The notes under the pieces are model-generated. The model was not told where the DNA came from. It was given only the letters and a program-made list of their open reading frames with translations, and made no database searches. Made by a program: the position numbers and the translations under genes. From CAYYJR01 sp964472305 (GTDB taxonomy: Bacteria > Armatimonadota > Hebobacteria > CAIYQO01): DNA of 64,000 nt. The DNA lies in NCBI GenBank assembly GCA_964472305.1, contig CAYYJR010000007.1, forward strand, positions 1 through 64,000. The letters are read 5' to 3'. Positions 29,201 to 38,081 of the stretch are shown here, in pieces (positions within the stretch are counted from its first letter, which is position 1; each line of letters begins with the position of its first letter).

Positions 29201-29229
29201 ATGATACCTATTCCGCGTATAACTGCCAA
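29201..29229 (-). promoter_or_regulatory. Sigma70-like promoter of the DegT gene
   Basis: On the minus strand TTGGCA (29229-29224) and TATCAT (29206-29201) are 17 bases apart; the start codon at 29166 follows after a leader of about 28 bases. Confidence 0.55.
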
Positions 29230-29367
29230 GCCATTGCCGATGACAACGGACATTCCGCTATTGTGGAGTATTCGACACAACACATCGGCGTAAAAGCTCG
29301 TAGACTGGTGGACATGTCATCCGCCGGGCCATCTGCACGGCGCTCATTCTTCCAACCGAGGTTTTAC

Positions 29368-30210
29368 GTGAGTACCACGACTGAATATGCCATCACCCCG
29401 CCATCACGGTGGCCCAACATCGAATGGGCGGAACTGCTGCGCTATCGGGATTTGTTTCTGATCCTCGCCTGGCGCGATATTGCCATCCGTTACAAGCAGA
29501 CCGTGCTGGGCATCCTGTGGGCGCTGTTTCAACCGCTGGTCACCATGATTATTTTTACCGTAATCTTCAGCCGCATGGCGGGTATCAGCAGCGGTGACGG
29601 CACCCCGTACCCCATATTTCTCTTTGTGGGCCTGTTGCTGTGGCAGTATTATTCCAATACGCTCAACAGTACCAGCAATTCGATGATTCAGAATTCAGCC
29701 ATCATCCAGAAAGTCTACTTCCCGCGGTTGATCATTCCCGCTTCGGCGGCGATGATCGGATTAGTGGATATGGCGATCGGCGGCGGCATCCTGCTGGTGA
29801 TGATGTTCGTCTACCACTGTTATCCCCACTGGATCGGCCTGCTGCTGCTGCCGGTGCTGATCGCCGCGTCATTCCTCTCCGCGCTGGGCATCGGATTGTT
29901 TCTGGCCTCGCTGAATATCAAGTATCGCGATGTGCGTTATGCACTGCCTTTTTTTATTCAGATTCTCATGTATGTCACGCCGGTGATTTATCCGGTGAAG
30001 CTGCTCGACAAATATCCGCTCGCGAAGCTGCTGATGTTGTGGCTGAATCCCATCTCCGGGGTGATTACGACCGCCCGCAGCGCGCTGCTTGGCAATTCGC
30101 CTATCGAATGGCAGGTGCTGGGAATCTCGCTGCTGGTCAGTGTTGCCTACTTCCTGGGCGGCTTCTATTATTTTCGCAACACGGAACAGTATTTCGCGGA
30201 TATCGCCTGA
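29368..30210 (+). CDS. ABC-2 type polysaccharide export permease (Wzm/TagG-like)
   Basis: The membrane half of an ABC exporter for lipid-linked polysaccharide. The 280-residue protein has about six hydrophobic segments and the N-terminal signature LILAWRDIAIRYKQTVLGILW typical of Wzm/RfbA permeases. The GTG at 29368 has GAGG 7 bases upstream; in-frame ATG codons further up, including 29314, are possible but give an unusual extension. No Wzt-type ATPase is adjacent, so the partner must lie elsewhere. It is the first gene of the plus-strand exopolysaccharide operon. Confidence 0.9.
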   Translation: MSTTTEYAITPPSRWPNIEWAELLRYRDLFLILAWRDIAIRYKQTVLGILWALFQPLVTMIIFTVIFSRMAGISSGDGTPYPIFLFVGLLLWQYYSNTLNSTSNSMIQNSAIIQKVYFPRLIIPASAAMIGLVDMAIGGGILLVMMFVYHCYPHWIGLLLLPVLIAASFLSALGIGLFLASLNIKYRDVRYALPFFIQILMYVTPVIYPVKLLDKYPLAKLLMLWLNPISGVITTARSALLGNSPIEWQVLGISLLVSVAYFLGGFYYFRNTEQYFADIA

Positions 30211-30226
30211 CAGGCGAGGGGTGTCG

Positions 30227-31606
30227 ATGCTCATTGTCTCGTTGCTGCTGGCCGTGGCGCTGATTTACCTGGCGGTGCGTTATCCACCGGCAATGGCGTG
30301 CGCCTTCATGCTGTGCGCCTTCGGCGAAACCTCCGGCATCGGTGGCAATCTGCGCACGCTGCCAATATCGTCCGTGTTCGGTCCACTGTGTTTCATCAGT
30401 ACGCTGGTGGCCTTTGCCAAAATCTGGCGGGAACGCCGCGACGATGTGTTTTCCCGGCGGGTCAGCCTGCTGGCGCTCATCGCGCTGTTCGGCAGCCTGT
30501 GGGCGGCGCTGGCCGCGTTTTCGGTGGGCAGCAATCTTCGCGATATTGGCACCACGCTGTTCGGCACCGGCATGTTCGGAATGGTAATCGCACTGGCATA
30601 TCGCCGCGTCCGCTATGCGCAGGCGCTGTTCGTGGTCCTGCTGTTGCTGCAATTGGGATTGAGCGTGCTCATCATCACGTTGCCCGGCGGGGTGTTCGGG
30701 CAGATGAACGCCGGGCTCTTCGTCTCCGCGCTGGATAGCGGCGGTAGTGCCGCAGGCGATATGGTCGGCATCACCGAGCAGGGTATTGCCCGCGTCAGCG
30801 CCCAGTTTGCCAATCCGGTACAACTCGCGTTTTACGGCGTCGTCGCGTTGATCGTCGGGTGGTACCTGCTGACCGCGCGGTCGTGGGGCACGCGTGCGGC
30901 GGCGGGCGTGCTGTTGTTGCTGGGCGGTTGGGCCACGCTGCATACCATCGAGCGCGGTATTCTTATCGGTCTGGGTACCGCGTTGTTGCCCGCCTATCTG
31001 CGCTCACCGTTGCCGCTGCGCACACGGCTGGTGAAGCTGTTTACGCTGTGTGCGGTCATCGTCTGCGAGGGAGTGGCGACGATGGCGTTGTTCCCGAATG
31101 ACATCCGGTTGCCGGAGCCGCTGACGTTGGTGGTCGCGTTTTTTGGCCGGCTCGGTGATTCCAGCGAATACGACTATCGGATCACCGCCTTGTTGGGATC
31201 GATAGAACTCATATTTACCCATCCGTTGTTCGGAGTGGGCACCTTTGAGCAGTTAATGCGAGCGCAGGGTTTGTTGCCGCATCAGGCGATGGTGTTCTGG
31301 AGCGTCACCTATGGATTGCCTGCCGGAATCTGCTGCACGCTGCTGCTCTGGTTCGGCATGGCGGCGACTTTCGCTTCTCGCAGACGGCTGTACGCCCACC
31401 TGCCATATCGGCAAACGGCGTTATGCCTGCTGCTGGGCTGGGTGGTCTGCGCCATGGCGCTGACCAACAACATGTCGGCGGGTATGTTCGGTTGGGTGTG
31501 CCTGGCCATCGCCGCGTTGGCGTGGGTGCACGCCATCCCGCATGCGGTCACGACATCATTGATGAAAGAGCGGATACCATCGTGCGCATCCTCTACCTGG
31601 GCTTAA
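30227..31606 (+). CDS. O-antigen polymerase/ligase-like membrane protein (Wzy/WaaL family)
   Basis: A 459-residue protein with about eleven hydrophobic segments and a large loop before the motif HPLFGVGTFEQL, where the H-x-x-x-G-x-G pattern is typical of the Wzy_C domain of O-antigen ligases and polymerases. It probably joins undecaprenyl-linked repeat units or ligates polymer to an acceptor on the outer face of the inner membrane. The ATG at 30227 has GAGGGG upstream, 16 bases after the permease. The 3' end overlaps the next gene by 25 bases. Confidence 0.85.
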   Translation: MLIVSLLLAVALIYLAVRYPPAMACAFMLCAFGETSGIGGNLRTLPISSVFGPLCFISTLVAFAKIWRERRDDVFSRRVSLLALIALFGSLWAALAAFSVGSNLRDIGTTLFGTGMFGMVIALAYRRVRYAQALFVVLLLLQLGLSVLIITLPGGVFGQMNAGLFVSALDSGGSAAGDMVGITEQGIARVSAQFANPVQLAFYGVVALIVGWYLLTARSWGTRAAAGVLLLLGGWATLHTIERGILIGLGTALLPAYLRSPLPLRTRLVKLFTLCAVIVCEGVATMALFPNDIRLPEPLTLVVAFFGRLGDSSEYDYRITALLGSIELIFTHPLFGVGTFEQLMRAQGLLPHQAMVFWSVTYGLPAGICCTLLLWFGMAATFASRRRLYAHLPYRQTALCLLLGWVVCAMALTNNMSAGMFGWVCLAIAALAWVHAIPHAVTTSLMKERIPSCASSTWA

Positions 31607-32661
31607 AATACGATTACGGACAACCCGAGCGGGGATACAGCTTCGAGCACTACACCTTTTTCGATACCCTGCGGCGGGTGGCGGATCACCTGATCTACTT
31701 TGACTTCGCCTCGCTGCTGCGCGCCGGCGGCAAGGAGTGGATGAACCGCCGCCTGCTGGAGGTGGTGCAGGCCGAGCAACCCGACCTGCTCTTCTCGGTG
31801 CTCTTTCAGGACGAGGTGGAACCCGCCACGCTGCGCGCGATCAGCCGTCGCACCGACACCGTCACGCTGAACTGGTTCTGCGACGATCACTGGCGGTTCG
31901 ATAACTTTTCCCGCCGGTGGGCACCGTGTTTCAATTGGGTGATCACCACGGATCGCCGGGCAGTGCCAAAATATGCACGTCTCGGATGCACGCAGGTGAT
32001 CCACAGCCAGTGGGCGTGCAACCATTATCTCTATCGCCATCTCACGCTGCCGCCGGCACACCAGGTGACCTTCGTCGGGCAGCCGCACGGCAATCGCGTG
32101 CAGGTGATCGACATGTTGCGCGCGGGGGGGATCGCGGTAGAAACGTGGGGCAGGGGTTGGGAGAACGGGCGCGTCGACTATGAGGAGATGATCCATCTTT
32201 TCAATGCCAGCCGCATCAACTTGAATCTCCCCAATGCCTCGTTATGCACGCGGTCGCTCACGGCGCGCGCGGCAGGCATGTTGCGCCGACGCCTGCTGGG
32301 AATGCCGTCGACCGTCGCGACGCATGCGGTATGCGATCAGATCAAGGGGCGCAACTTCGAGGTGCCCGGCTGCGGCGGCTTCCTGCTGACCGGGCGCGTT
32401 GAGGGACTGGAACAGTATTACGACATCGGTCTCGAAATTGTGTGTTACGACAATATCGCTGACCTGCAAGATAAGATAGCCTATTACCTGCGGCATGAGA
32501 ACGAGCGCGCGGCGATTGCCCGGGCGGGATACGCGCGCACGCTGCGCGAGCACACCTACATGCAGCGGTTCGCCGAAATCTTCCGGCGCATCGGATTGCC
32601 GTTTACAGCACCCGACCCGGACGGTACGCGCGCCGGAGTGGTGGAGGAGGTCGGCGGATGA
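31582..32661 (+). CDS. CgeB-family glycosyltransferase
   Basis: A 359-residue GT-B type protein of the CgeB/spore maturation family (Glyco_trans_1_2). The C-terminal half carries the family hallmark: FEVPGCGGFLLTGR, a GLEIVCYD strand and AGYARTLREHTYMQRF. It would transfer a sugar from a nucleotide donor in the cytoplasm. The start is the GTG at 31582, overlapping the polymerase gene by 25 bases, and the stop overlaps the next gene by ATGA. Donor and linkage cannot be read from sequence. Confidence 0.88.
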   Translation: MRILYLGLKYDYGQPERGYSFEHYTFFDTLRRVADHLIYFDFASLLRAGGKEWMNRRLLEVVQAEQPDLLFSVLFQDEVEPATLRAISRRTDTVTLNWFCDDHWRFDNFSRRWAPCFNWVITTDRRAVPKYARLGCTQVIHSQWACNHYLYRHLTLPPAHQVTFVGQPHGNRVQVIDMLRAGGIAVETWGRGWENGRVDYEEMIHLFNASRINLNLPNASLCTRSLTARAAGMLRRRLLGMPSTVATHAVCDQIKGRNFEVPGCGGFLLTGRVEGLEQYYDIGLEIVCYDNIADLQDKIAYYLRHENERAAIARAGYARTLREHTYMQRFAEIFRRIGLPFTAPDPDGTRAGVVEEVGG

Positions 32662-33665
32662 CGGCACCCCGCATCAGCGTGGTCATGCCGGTGTACAACG
32701 GCGAACCGTTCCTGCGGGAGGCTATCGGCAGCCTGTTGACGCAAACCGAGCGCGACTTCGAGTTGCTGGTCATCGACGACGGATCGACGGACGGCAGCGC
32801 GGCGATTTTGGCCGAGTTCCAGCGTCGCGATGCGCGGGTGTGTGTCGTCACGCAGCCCAACCGTGGGTTGATCGCCACGTTGAACGATGGCTGGCGGCGG
32901 GCGCGGGGAGCGTATATCGCGCGTATGGACGCGGACGATATCAGCCTGCCCGAGCGGCTGGCACAGCAGGCGGCATTCCTCGACGCGCACCCCGCGGTGG
33001 GGGTGGTGGGCGGCGCCATCCGGCGGGTGGATCGGGAGGGACACCTGCTGCCGGTGCAGCGCTTTCCGGCCTTGCACGCGGTGATTGCCTGGCAGATGCT
33101 GTTCGAACCCGCGCTGATTCACCCGGCAGTCATGCTGCGGCGGACGGTATTGGCCTTGGCGGGCGGATATGATCCGGCGATGACGCATGCGGAGGATTTT
33201 GACCTGTGGGTGCGGTTGAGTCGCGTGACGCGCCTGCACAACCTGACGGAGGTGGTACTGCACCTGCGCAAACACGCGACGAACGTGTCCGTCGTGCATC
33301 GCGGCACACAGATTGAGCGCAGTACGGTTATTCGCCGGCAGGCTATGGCGGACTTGCTGGGCAGCACACCGCCGATTGAGCAGGTTCGCCAGCTCGAAAC
33401 ATTATCATTTGCCTCTCCCGCGGAGGTACAGGATGCCTTTGCGACGGTCCGCCGCCTGTGCCGTGCGGCAGTGCGCGCGCCGGGCGTGACCCCCACTGAG
33501 CAGCGGTTGATCATGCGCGATGCCGCCACCCGTCTGCTGCTGGTGGGTAAATACAGCAGCGGCGATTGGAATGTGCTGGCGCCGCTGGCGGGATTCCTGC
33601 TGGCGCATCCCTGGGCGGCGGCGGGCGCGTTGGCCGCGTGGGGAGCACGTCGGTGGCGCGTCTAA
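32658..33665 (+). CDS. Family 2 glycosyltransferase
   Basis: A 335-residue inverting GT-A enzyme. Near the N-terminus SVVMPVYNGEPFL and LLVIDDGSTDGS form the nucleotide-binding strands, and RMDADD supplies the metal-binding DxD around residue 92. A short hydrophobic segment close to the C-terminus may associate it with the membrane. Its ATG overlaps the previous stop (ATGA), so translation is coupled. It probably adds one sugar to the lipid-linked repeat unit. Confidence 0.92.
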   Translation: MTAPRISVVMPVYNGEPFLREAIGSLLTQTERDFELLVIDDGSTDGSAAILAEFQRRDARVCVVTQPNRGLIATLNDGWRRARGAYIARMDADDISLPERLAQQAAFLDAHPAVGVVGGAIRRVDREGHLLPVQRFPALHAVIAWQMLFEPALIHPAVMLRRTVLALAGGYDPAMTHAEDFDLWVRLSRVTRLHNLTEVVLHLRKHATNVSVVHRGTQIERSTVIRRQAMADLLGSTPPIEQVRQLETLSFASPAEVQDAFATVRRLCRAAVRAPGVTPTEQRLIMRDAATRLLLVGKYSSGDWNVLAPLAGFLLAHPWAAAGALAAWGARRWRV

Positions 33666-33719
33666 TCCATAATCACGCCGGTCATTCCGGTGGGTGATAG
33701 CCGCGTGAAGTAGGTTATT

Positions 33720-34382
33720 ATGCGTAGTCGTATCATCAAGCTGTTACTCGCACTGGTCAGCGTGACGCGCTACCCGGAGTTCATGCGCCTGCTCTGGTAT
33801 CGTGTTGTCACGCCGGGGTTGGTGCGCCGGCGCGGGGTGCAGCTGGGGCGGAACGTGGTGTTTTGGGGCCAGCCGATTATTACGCCGGCACCGCACTCGA
33901 TCATCGACATCGGCGATCGCGCGGTGCTCTGCTCTCGCTCGGAATACACCGCGCTGGGAGTAAATCATCCGGTGGTGCTGCGCACGCTGCGCGCGGATGC
34001 CGAATTACGCATCGGCGGCGGGGCGCGCGTCAGCGGCTGCACCATCTGCGCCGCGTGCAGGGTAACGATCGGCGATCGCGTCTGCCTGGGAGCGAACGTC
34101 ACTATCACCGATACCGACTTCCACGCGCTGGATCCAGGCGAACGCGCTTCGTCCCGGGATGCCGCGCGCGCCGCAACGGGGCGCGTGGAGATCGGCGCTG
34201 ATGTCTTTCTCGGCATGAACAGCCTGGTATTGAAAAACGTGCGCATCGGCGATGGCGCGGTGGTGGGCGCCGGCGCGGTGGTGACGAAGGATGTGCCGGC
34301 CGGTGCCATCGTCGCCGGCAATCCCGCGCGAGTTATCGGCACGGTGCCCCGCGGGGCAGCGTCGCAGATGGGGGTTGGCTGA
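33720..34382 (+). CDS. Hexapeptide-repeat (left-handed beta-helix) acyltransferase
   Basis: A 220-residue protein with the isoleucine-patch repeats of the LbH acetyltransferases: IGDRVCLGANVTI, then the catalytic-His region DTDFHAL, then IGADVFLGMNSLVLKNVRIGDGAVVGAGAVVTKDVPAG and NPARVIG. It likely O- or N-acetylates a sugar of the exopolysaccharide using acetyl-CoA. The N-terminal 35 residues are basic and partly hydrophobic. The stop overlaps the start of the next glycosyltransferase by one base (TGATG). Confidence 0.92.
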   Translation: MRSRIIKLLLALVSVTRYPEFMRLLWYRVVTPGLVRRRGVQLGRNVVFWGQPIITPAPHSIIDIGDRAVLCSRSEYTALGVNHPVVLRTLRADAELRIGGGARVSGCTICAACRVTIGDRVCLGANVTITDTDFHALDPGERASSRDAARAATGRVEIGADVFLGMNSLVLKNVRIGDGAVVGAGAVVTKDVPAGAIVAGNPARVIGTVPRGAASQMGVG

Positions 34383-35617
34383 TGCGCAAGCGCGTGCTCT
34401 TCATTCATCACGGCAGCGCCTACGGCGGCGCGCCGCTGAGCCTGCTGTGCCTGCTGCAGGCGATGAATCCCGACGTCGTCGAGCCGATTGTCTGCAGCGC
34501 GCTGGACAGTCGGGACGTACTCGATCTCTTCGCCTGTCACGGGTTTAATATCTGCGCGGTAGAATTGCTGCCGTTCAAGCATACCACCGGCGGCGCCTAC
34601 GCGTATTGCAATCCGCGCGACTGGGGGCGACTGCTGGAGTGGCTGCGTGACTATTCAGCGGGTCGCCGGCGGCTGGCGGAACTGCTGGCATGGGTGAAGC
34701 CCGACGTGGTGCACCTGAATTCATTGGTGCTGGCGCCGTATGCCTGCGTGCCGCACGCCATGGGCATTCCGACGGTCGTGCATGTGCGCGAATCTGTGCT
34801 CCGCGGAGCGTGCGGGGTGCGCAAGGCCTGGCTGGAGCATCATCTGTCGGCGTATGCGGCGAAGGTGGTGGTGATCTGTCAGGATAACTTCCGCTCGCTG
34901 CGTTTGCATGCCGATAATGGCGTGGTGATTTACGAGCCGCTGGATTTCGTGAAATTCGACGCGCGTCTGACCCGGCAACAGGCGCGCGATGAACTGGAAA
35001 TCGCTGCCGATGCGCGAGTGACGTTGTTCGCGGGGGGATCGGTGCCGGAAATTAAAGGACAGGCGGAGTACCTGGCCGCCATGGCGATCGTGCGGCAGGC
35101 TGAACCACGTCTGCTTTGTCTGATGCCGTCCTTTTTGCCTGACCGGCCGCCGGTGCGCCGCTGGCTGTCGCCGCGGCGGTATGATGCCGCGGTGCAGCAG
35201 TTCATCACGCGCCAGGGGTTGGCCTCCTGCATCATGGGCACCGCGTTTCGCCTGGATATCGAGCGGTTTCTCGCCGCCGCCGACGTGGTGTGCGTGCCGC
35301 ATATACGCCCGCATTTTTCGCGCACGGTGATCGAGGCAGGGGCGATGAAGAAGCCGGTGGCGGCATTCTGCATCGGCGGGGTGGAGGAAGTGGTGCGCGA
35401 CAACGAAACGGGTTTGCTGGTGCCGGTGGGCGATGTGCGCGGACTGGCGGCGGCGACCGCGCGCTTGCTGGCCGACCCGCCCATGGCGCGCCTGCTGGGG
35501 GAAGGCGGGTATCGCCAAGCGCGCGCGGCTTTCGACGCCCGCGCCTGCGCCGCGGCGACCGAGCAGGTGTATGCGGAAATAACCGGGGAAGCGTTGCCCG
35601 ATACCGCAGCGAGGTAA
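34382..35617 (+). CDS. GT4-type glycosyltransferase
   Basis: A 411-residue GT-B enzyme. The N-terminal domain opens with VLFIHHGSAYGGAP, the glycine-rich acceptor loop of GT4 enzymes. The C-terminal domain has AGGSVPEIKGQ for the donor phosphate and SRTVIEAGAMKKPVAAF followed by NETGLLV, the E-x7-E motif region that binds the nucleotide sugar. It starts within the stop codon of the acyltransferase gene, implying coupled translation. Retaining transfer to the repeat unit is expected; donor unknown. Confidence 0.92.
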   Translation: MRKRVLFIHHGSAYGGAPLSLLCLLQAMNPDVVEPIVCSALDSRDVLDLFACHGFNICAVELLPFKHTTGGAYAYCNPRDWGRLLEWLRDYSAGRRRLAELLAWVKPDVVHLNSLVLAPYACVPHAMGIPTVVHVRESVLRGACGVRKAWLEHHLSAYAAKVVVICQDNFRSLRLHADNGVVIYEPLDFVKFDARLTRQQARDELEIAADARVTLFAGGSVPEIKGQAEYLAAMAIVRQAEPRLLCLMPSFLPDRPPVRRWLSPRRYDAAVQQFITRQGLASCIMGTAFRLDIERFLAAADVVCVPHIRPHFSRTVIEAGAMKKPVAAFCIGGVEEVVRDNETGLLVPVGDVRGLAAATARLLADPPMARLLGEGGYRQARAAFDARACAAATEQVYAEITGEALPDTAAR

Positions 35618-35626
35618 CACACGCGC

Positions 35627-36586
35627 ATGATCACATTCCTGGCAAGTCCGAAGCCGTTCACCGGCCTGGCGCTGGAACAGCAGATGGCAGCTATCACGAG
35701 TTGGCGGGCGCTTCACGACGACGTGGAAGTGCTGCTTTACGGCGACGCTGCGGGCATGGAACAGGCGTGCAGTGCAGCAGGCGCCGTCGCGATGCCGGAG
35801 ATCGCGGTCAACGAGTTCGGTACGCCGCTGTTCGGCGCCATCGTCGAGCATGCGCGCACGCACGGGCGGCATGATCTGCAGGTTTATCTGAATTGCGACA
35901 TCATGCTGACGCCGGAGTTTCTTACCGCCATCGGCGGGATTCGGCTGCCGCATTTTCTGCTGGTCGGCTCGCGCTTAAACGTACCGCGCGGGTGCGACAT
36001 CGATATCCGCTTGCCGGACTGGCGCAATTGCTTGCGCGACGCCGCGCGGCAGGGGCGCGTTCATTTGCAATACCCGGTCGGCTCCGATTACTTCGGCTTT
36101 CGCCGCGGCATGTGGCAGAATTTGGCGCCCATCACTATCGGACGTGCCGGCTATGACAACGCGCTGTTTGCCTATTGCCTGAAACGCGCTATTCCCATCA
36201 TTGACGCCACCCCCGCGGTGATCGCCCTGCACCATGACCACCAGTATGAGCACGTGTCGGGTGGAGCGACCACCGTCTGGTGGGGCGAAGAATCACGCCG
36301 CAACCGCGTCGCCGCTGGCCCGGGGTATGCATTGCCGACGCTGGAAGATGCCGGCTGGTTGCTGTGCCGGGATCGGCTGGAACGCAATCACCACTACGGC
36401 GACCGCCTGCGCACGCTGGAAGCGCGTCTGCGCTATGAGTGGAAATTATCTCCCCTCGCCTGGTGCGTGCGCGTTCTGCGTCGCCTGCTGGGACAAACCA
36501 ATCCCGAACGCGCCCGCCGCACTCCGCTGCCGGTATTGCTGGACGAATGTTTCGGCGGCGAGATGGAATGTGAGTGCGCGGGGTAA
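35627..36586 (+). CDS. Putative GT-A-like glycosyltransferase
   Basis: A 319-residue protein less typical than its neighbours. The first half has a Rossmann-like alternation with VYLNCDIMLTPEF near residue 87, resembling the DxD-type metal and nucleotide site of GT-A enzymes, and a GSDYFGFRRGMW block common in nucleotide-sugar transferases that act on glycans. The C-terminal third is helical and basic. It sits 9 bases after the GT4 gene, inside the exopolysaccharide operon, so a glycosyltransferase role is likely but inferred partly from context. Confidence 0.65.
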   Translation: MITFLASPKPFTGLALEQQMAAITSWRALHDDVEVLLYGDAAGMEQACSAAGAVAMPEIAVNEFGTPLFGAIVEHARTHGRHDLQVYLNCDIMLTPEFLTAIGGIRLPHFLLVGSRLNVPRGCDIDIRLPDWRNCLRDAARQGRVHLQYPVGSDYFGFRRGMWQNLAPITIGRAGYDNALFAYCLKRAIPIIDATPAVIALHHDHQYEHVSGGATTVWWGEESRRNRVAAGPGYALPTLEDAGWLLCRDRLERNHHYGDRLRTLEARLRYEWKLSPLAWCVRVLRRLLGQTNPERARRTPLPVLLDECFGGEMECECAG

Positions 36587-37016
36587 TCAGCAATTACCGT
36601 GCAAGCGTATATGACACGGGGACGTAGCACGCGAAACGTCGGGATAGACAGCCGTTCGCCTTGCATGGAGTCCGTCCCCATATGTCGCTCACCGATGGTT
36701 GCGCAGGTCAGCCCAGCGGTATCGCCTTTCCCCCGCTGCCGTCGCATAGCCGTGTCGGTTATAACGTCACACCGGCATGACGCTTGTGCCATATGGGAGG
36801 AGACGCGCCGGAAACGGATCACGCCGGCGTTAACTCGTTCTTCCGGCAATTCCCAGGTGGTTGTTGTATTCAGCGAAAGCCCCCGTTTTGTCACTGAAGG
36901 CGCACACCGGCGGCTGTCTGTACGATTGACGCACCACCCATCCCCGTGAGAAATCGGCAAAATGGACCGGTGTTGCAGTCCAGTCGCCGATGTCGTGCCA
37001 TGAAAGAGACGGGTGT
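36587..37016. other. Intergenic gap with an imperfect GGGGAC palindrome; no gene seen
   Basis: This 430-base break in an otherwise gap-free operon has no convincing frame. GGGGACG (36618-36624) and CGTCCCC (36673-36679), flanked by ATATG-type arms, make an imperfect inverted repeat across about 36608-36685, similar in core to the palindrome at 1000-1025. It may be a REP-like insertion, and a promoter for the downstream half of the cluster may also lie here, but I could not identify one. Confidence 0.4.
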
Positions 37017-38081
37017 ATGCCGGAACATCGATCCCCAGCGATCAGCATCATCGTGCCATTGTTCAATAAAGCCGCGCATATCGGACGCTGCCTGGCGTCT
37101 GTGCGCGCGCAACAGGTCACCGACTACGAGGTTATCGTGGTGGATGACGGCTCGACTGACGATGGTCCGGCGATCGCCGGCACGTTGTTGCGGCGTAATG
37201 ACCGGTTGATTCGTCAATCCAATGCCGGCGCCGCGGCTGCGCGCAATCGCGGCTTGGCGGCGATGCAGGGGCGGTTGGCCGCTTTTATTGACGCCGACGA
37301 CGAGTGGTACCCCACCCACCTCACGTGCCTGCTGGAAACGGCGCAGCGCTTTCCGCTTGCCGGATTGCTCTCCACCGGATTCGGGTGCGCCTGGCTGGCC
37401 GGACTGATGCTGAGCTGTCACGTGGACAGTCCCGAGCCGCGGGTGATTGACGACTATTTCGATGCCTGTCTGGCCGGTCTCGGTCCGATCAACTCCTCTT
37501 CCTGCGCGGTGCGCCGGGAGGCGGTGACGGCGGTGGGTGGACTTGTGGTCGGCAAGCATCGCGGAGAAGATCTGGAATTTTTTGCGCGACTGGCATTGCA
37601 TGCACCGGTGGCGCTTCACCCGGCCGTTACCGCGGTGTACCACATGATCGCCGAGAATCGTAGCGATAAGGTTCATCAGCACGTGGAAGGTTTTCCCGTG
37701 ACCGTCGATACACTGGCACAACGGTTGCGCGAGGGAACGATACCGCCGGCGCGTCGCGCGGCGGTGCGGGCCTATTTGTGTCATTGCATCATCGTCTCAT
37801 TGACGCATGCGCTGTTGAGCAACGACGCGAAATGTGCGCGCGAGGGATTGGCAAGCCCGCTCATCGCTGAGTTCGGTCTCGAACGCCAGGCTGCCCGTCT
37901 GCGCATACAGACGCGGTTGCCGTTGCCGCTGTTACTCGGTCTCAATCGTTTCTACAGCCTGCGCCGGCTGTTTCGACCAAATTACGTCAGTCACGGCATC
38001 CGCATCAGCGTGCAACGCAGAGGATACGGTTATGCCGCACCGGCGTCCGCACAGCCGGTGGCGGATGGAGCACGACGATGA
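37017..38081 (+). CDS. Family 2 glycosyltransferase
   Basis: A 354-residue inverting GT-A enzyme with ISIIVPLFNKAAHIG, EVIVVDDGSTDDG and the DxD site FIDADDEWYP. The ATG at 37017 is preceded by GAGACGG; an in-frame ATG at 36990 is an alternative. It opens the second half of the cluster after a 430-base gap, and its stop overlaps the next start (ATGA). The C-terminal 150 residues are variable, as usual for acceptor recognition. Confidence 0.92.
   Translation: MPEHRSPAISIIVPLFNKAAHIGRCLASVRAQQVTDYEVIVVDDGSTDDGPAIAGTLLRRNDRLIRQSNAGAAAARNRGLAAMQGRLAAFIDADDEWYPTHLTCLLETAQRFPLAGLLSTGFGCAWLAGLMLSCHVDSPEPRVIDDYFDACLAGLGPINSSSCAVRREAVTAVGGLVVGKHRGEDLEFFARLALHAPVALHPAVTAVYHMIAENRSDKVHQHVEGFPVTVDTLAQRLREGTIPPARRAAVRAYLCHCIIVSLTHALLSNDAKCAREGLASPLIAEFGLERQAARLRIQTRLPLPLLLGLNRFYSLRRLFRPNYVSHGIRISVQRRGYGYAAPASAQPVADGARR

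Noticed and set aside
28732..29367. Upstream extension of the ABC-2 permease frame
   Set aside because: It overlaps the divergent aminotransferase gene and its promoter; permeases of this family begin close to the 29368 start.
34721..35953. 410-codon minus-strand frame
   Set aside because: Shadow of two glycosyltransferase genes; no recognisable domain.
36599..36949. 116-codon plus-strand frame in the cluster gap
   Set aside because: Ser/Arg-rich with no ribosome site or domain; it spans the palindromic repeat.
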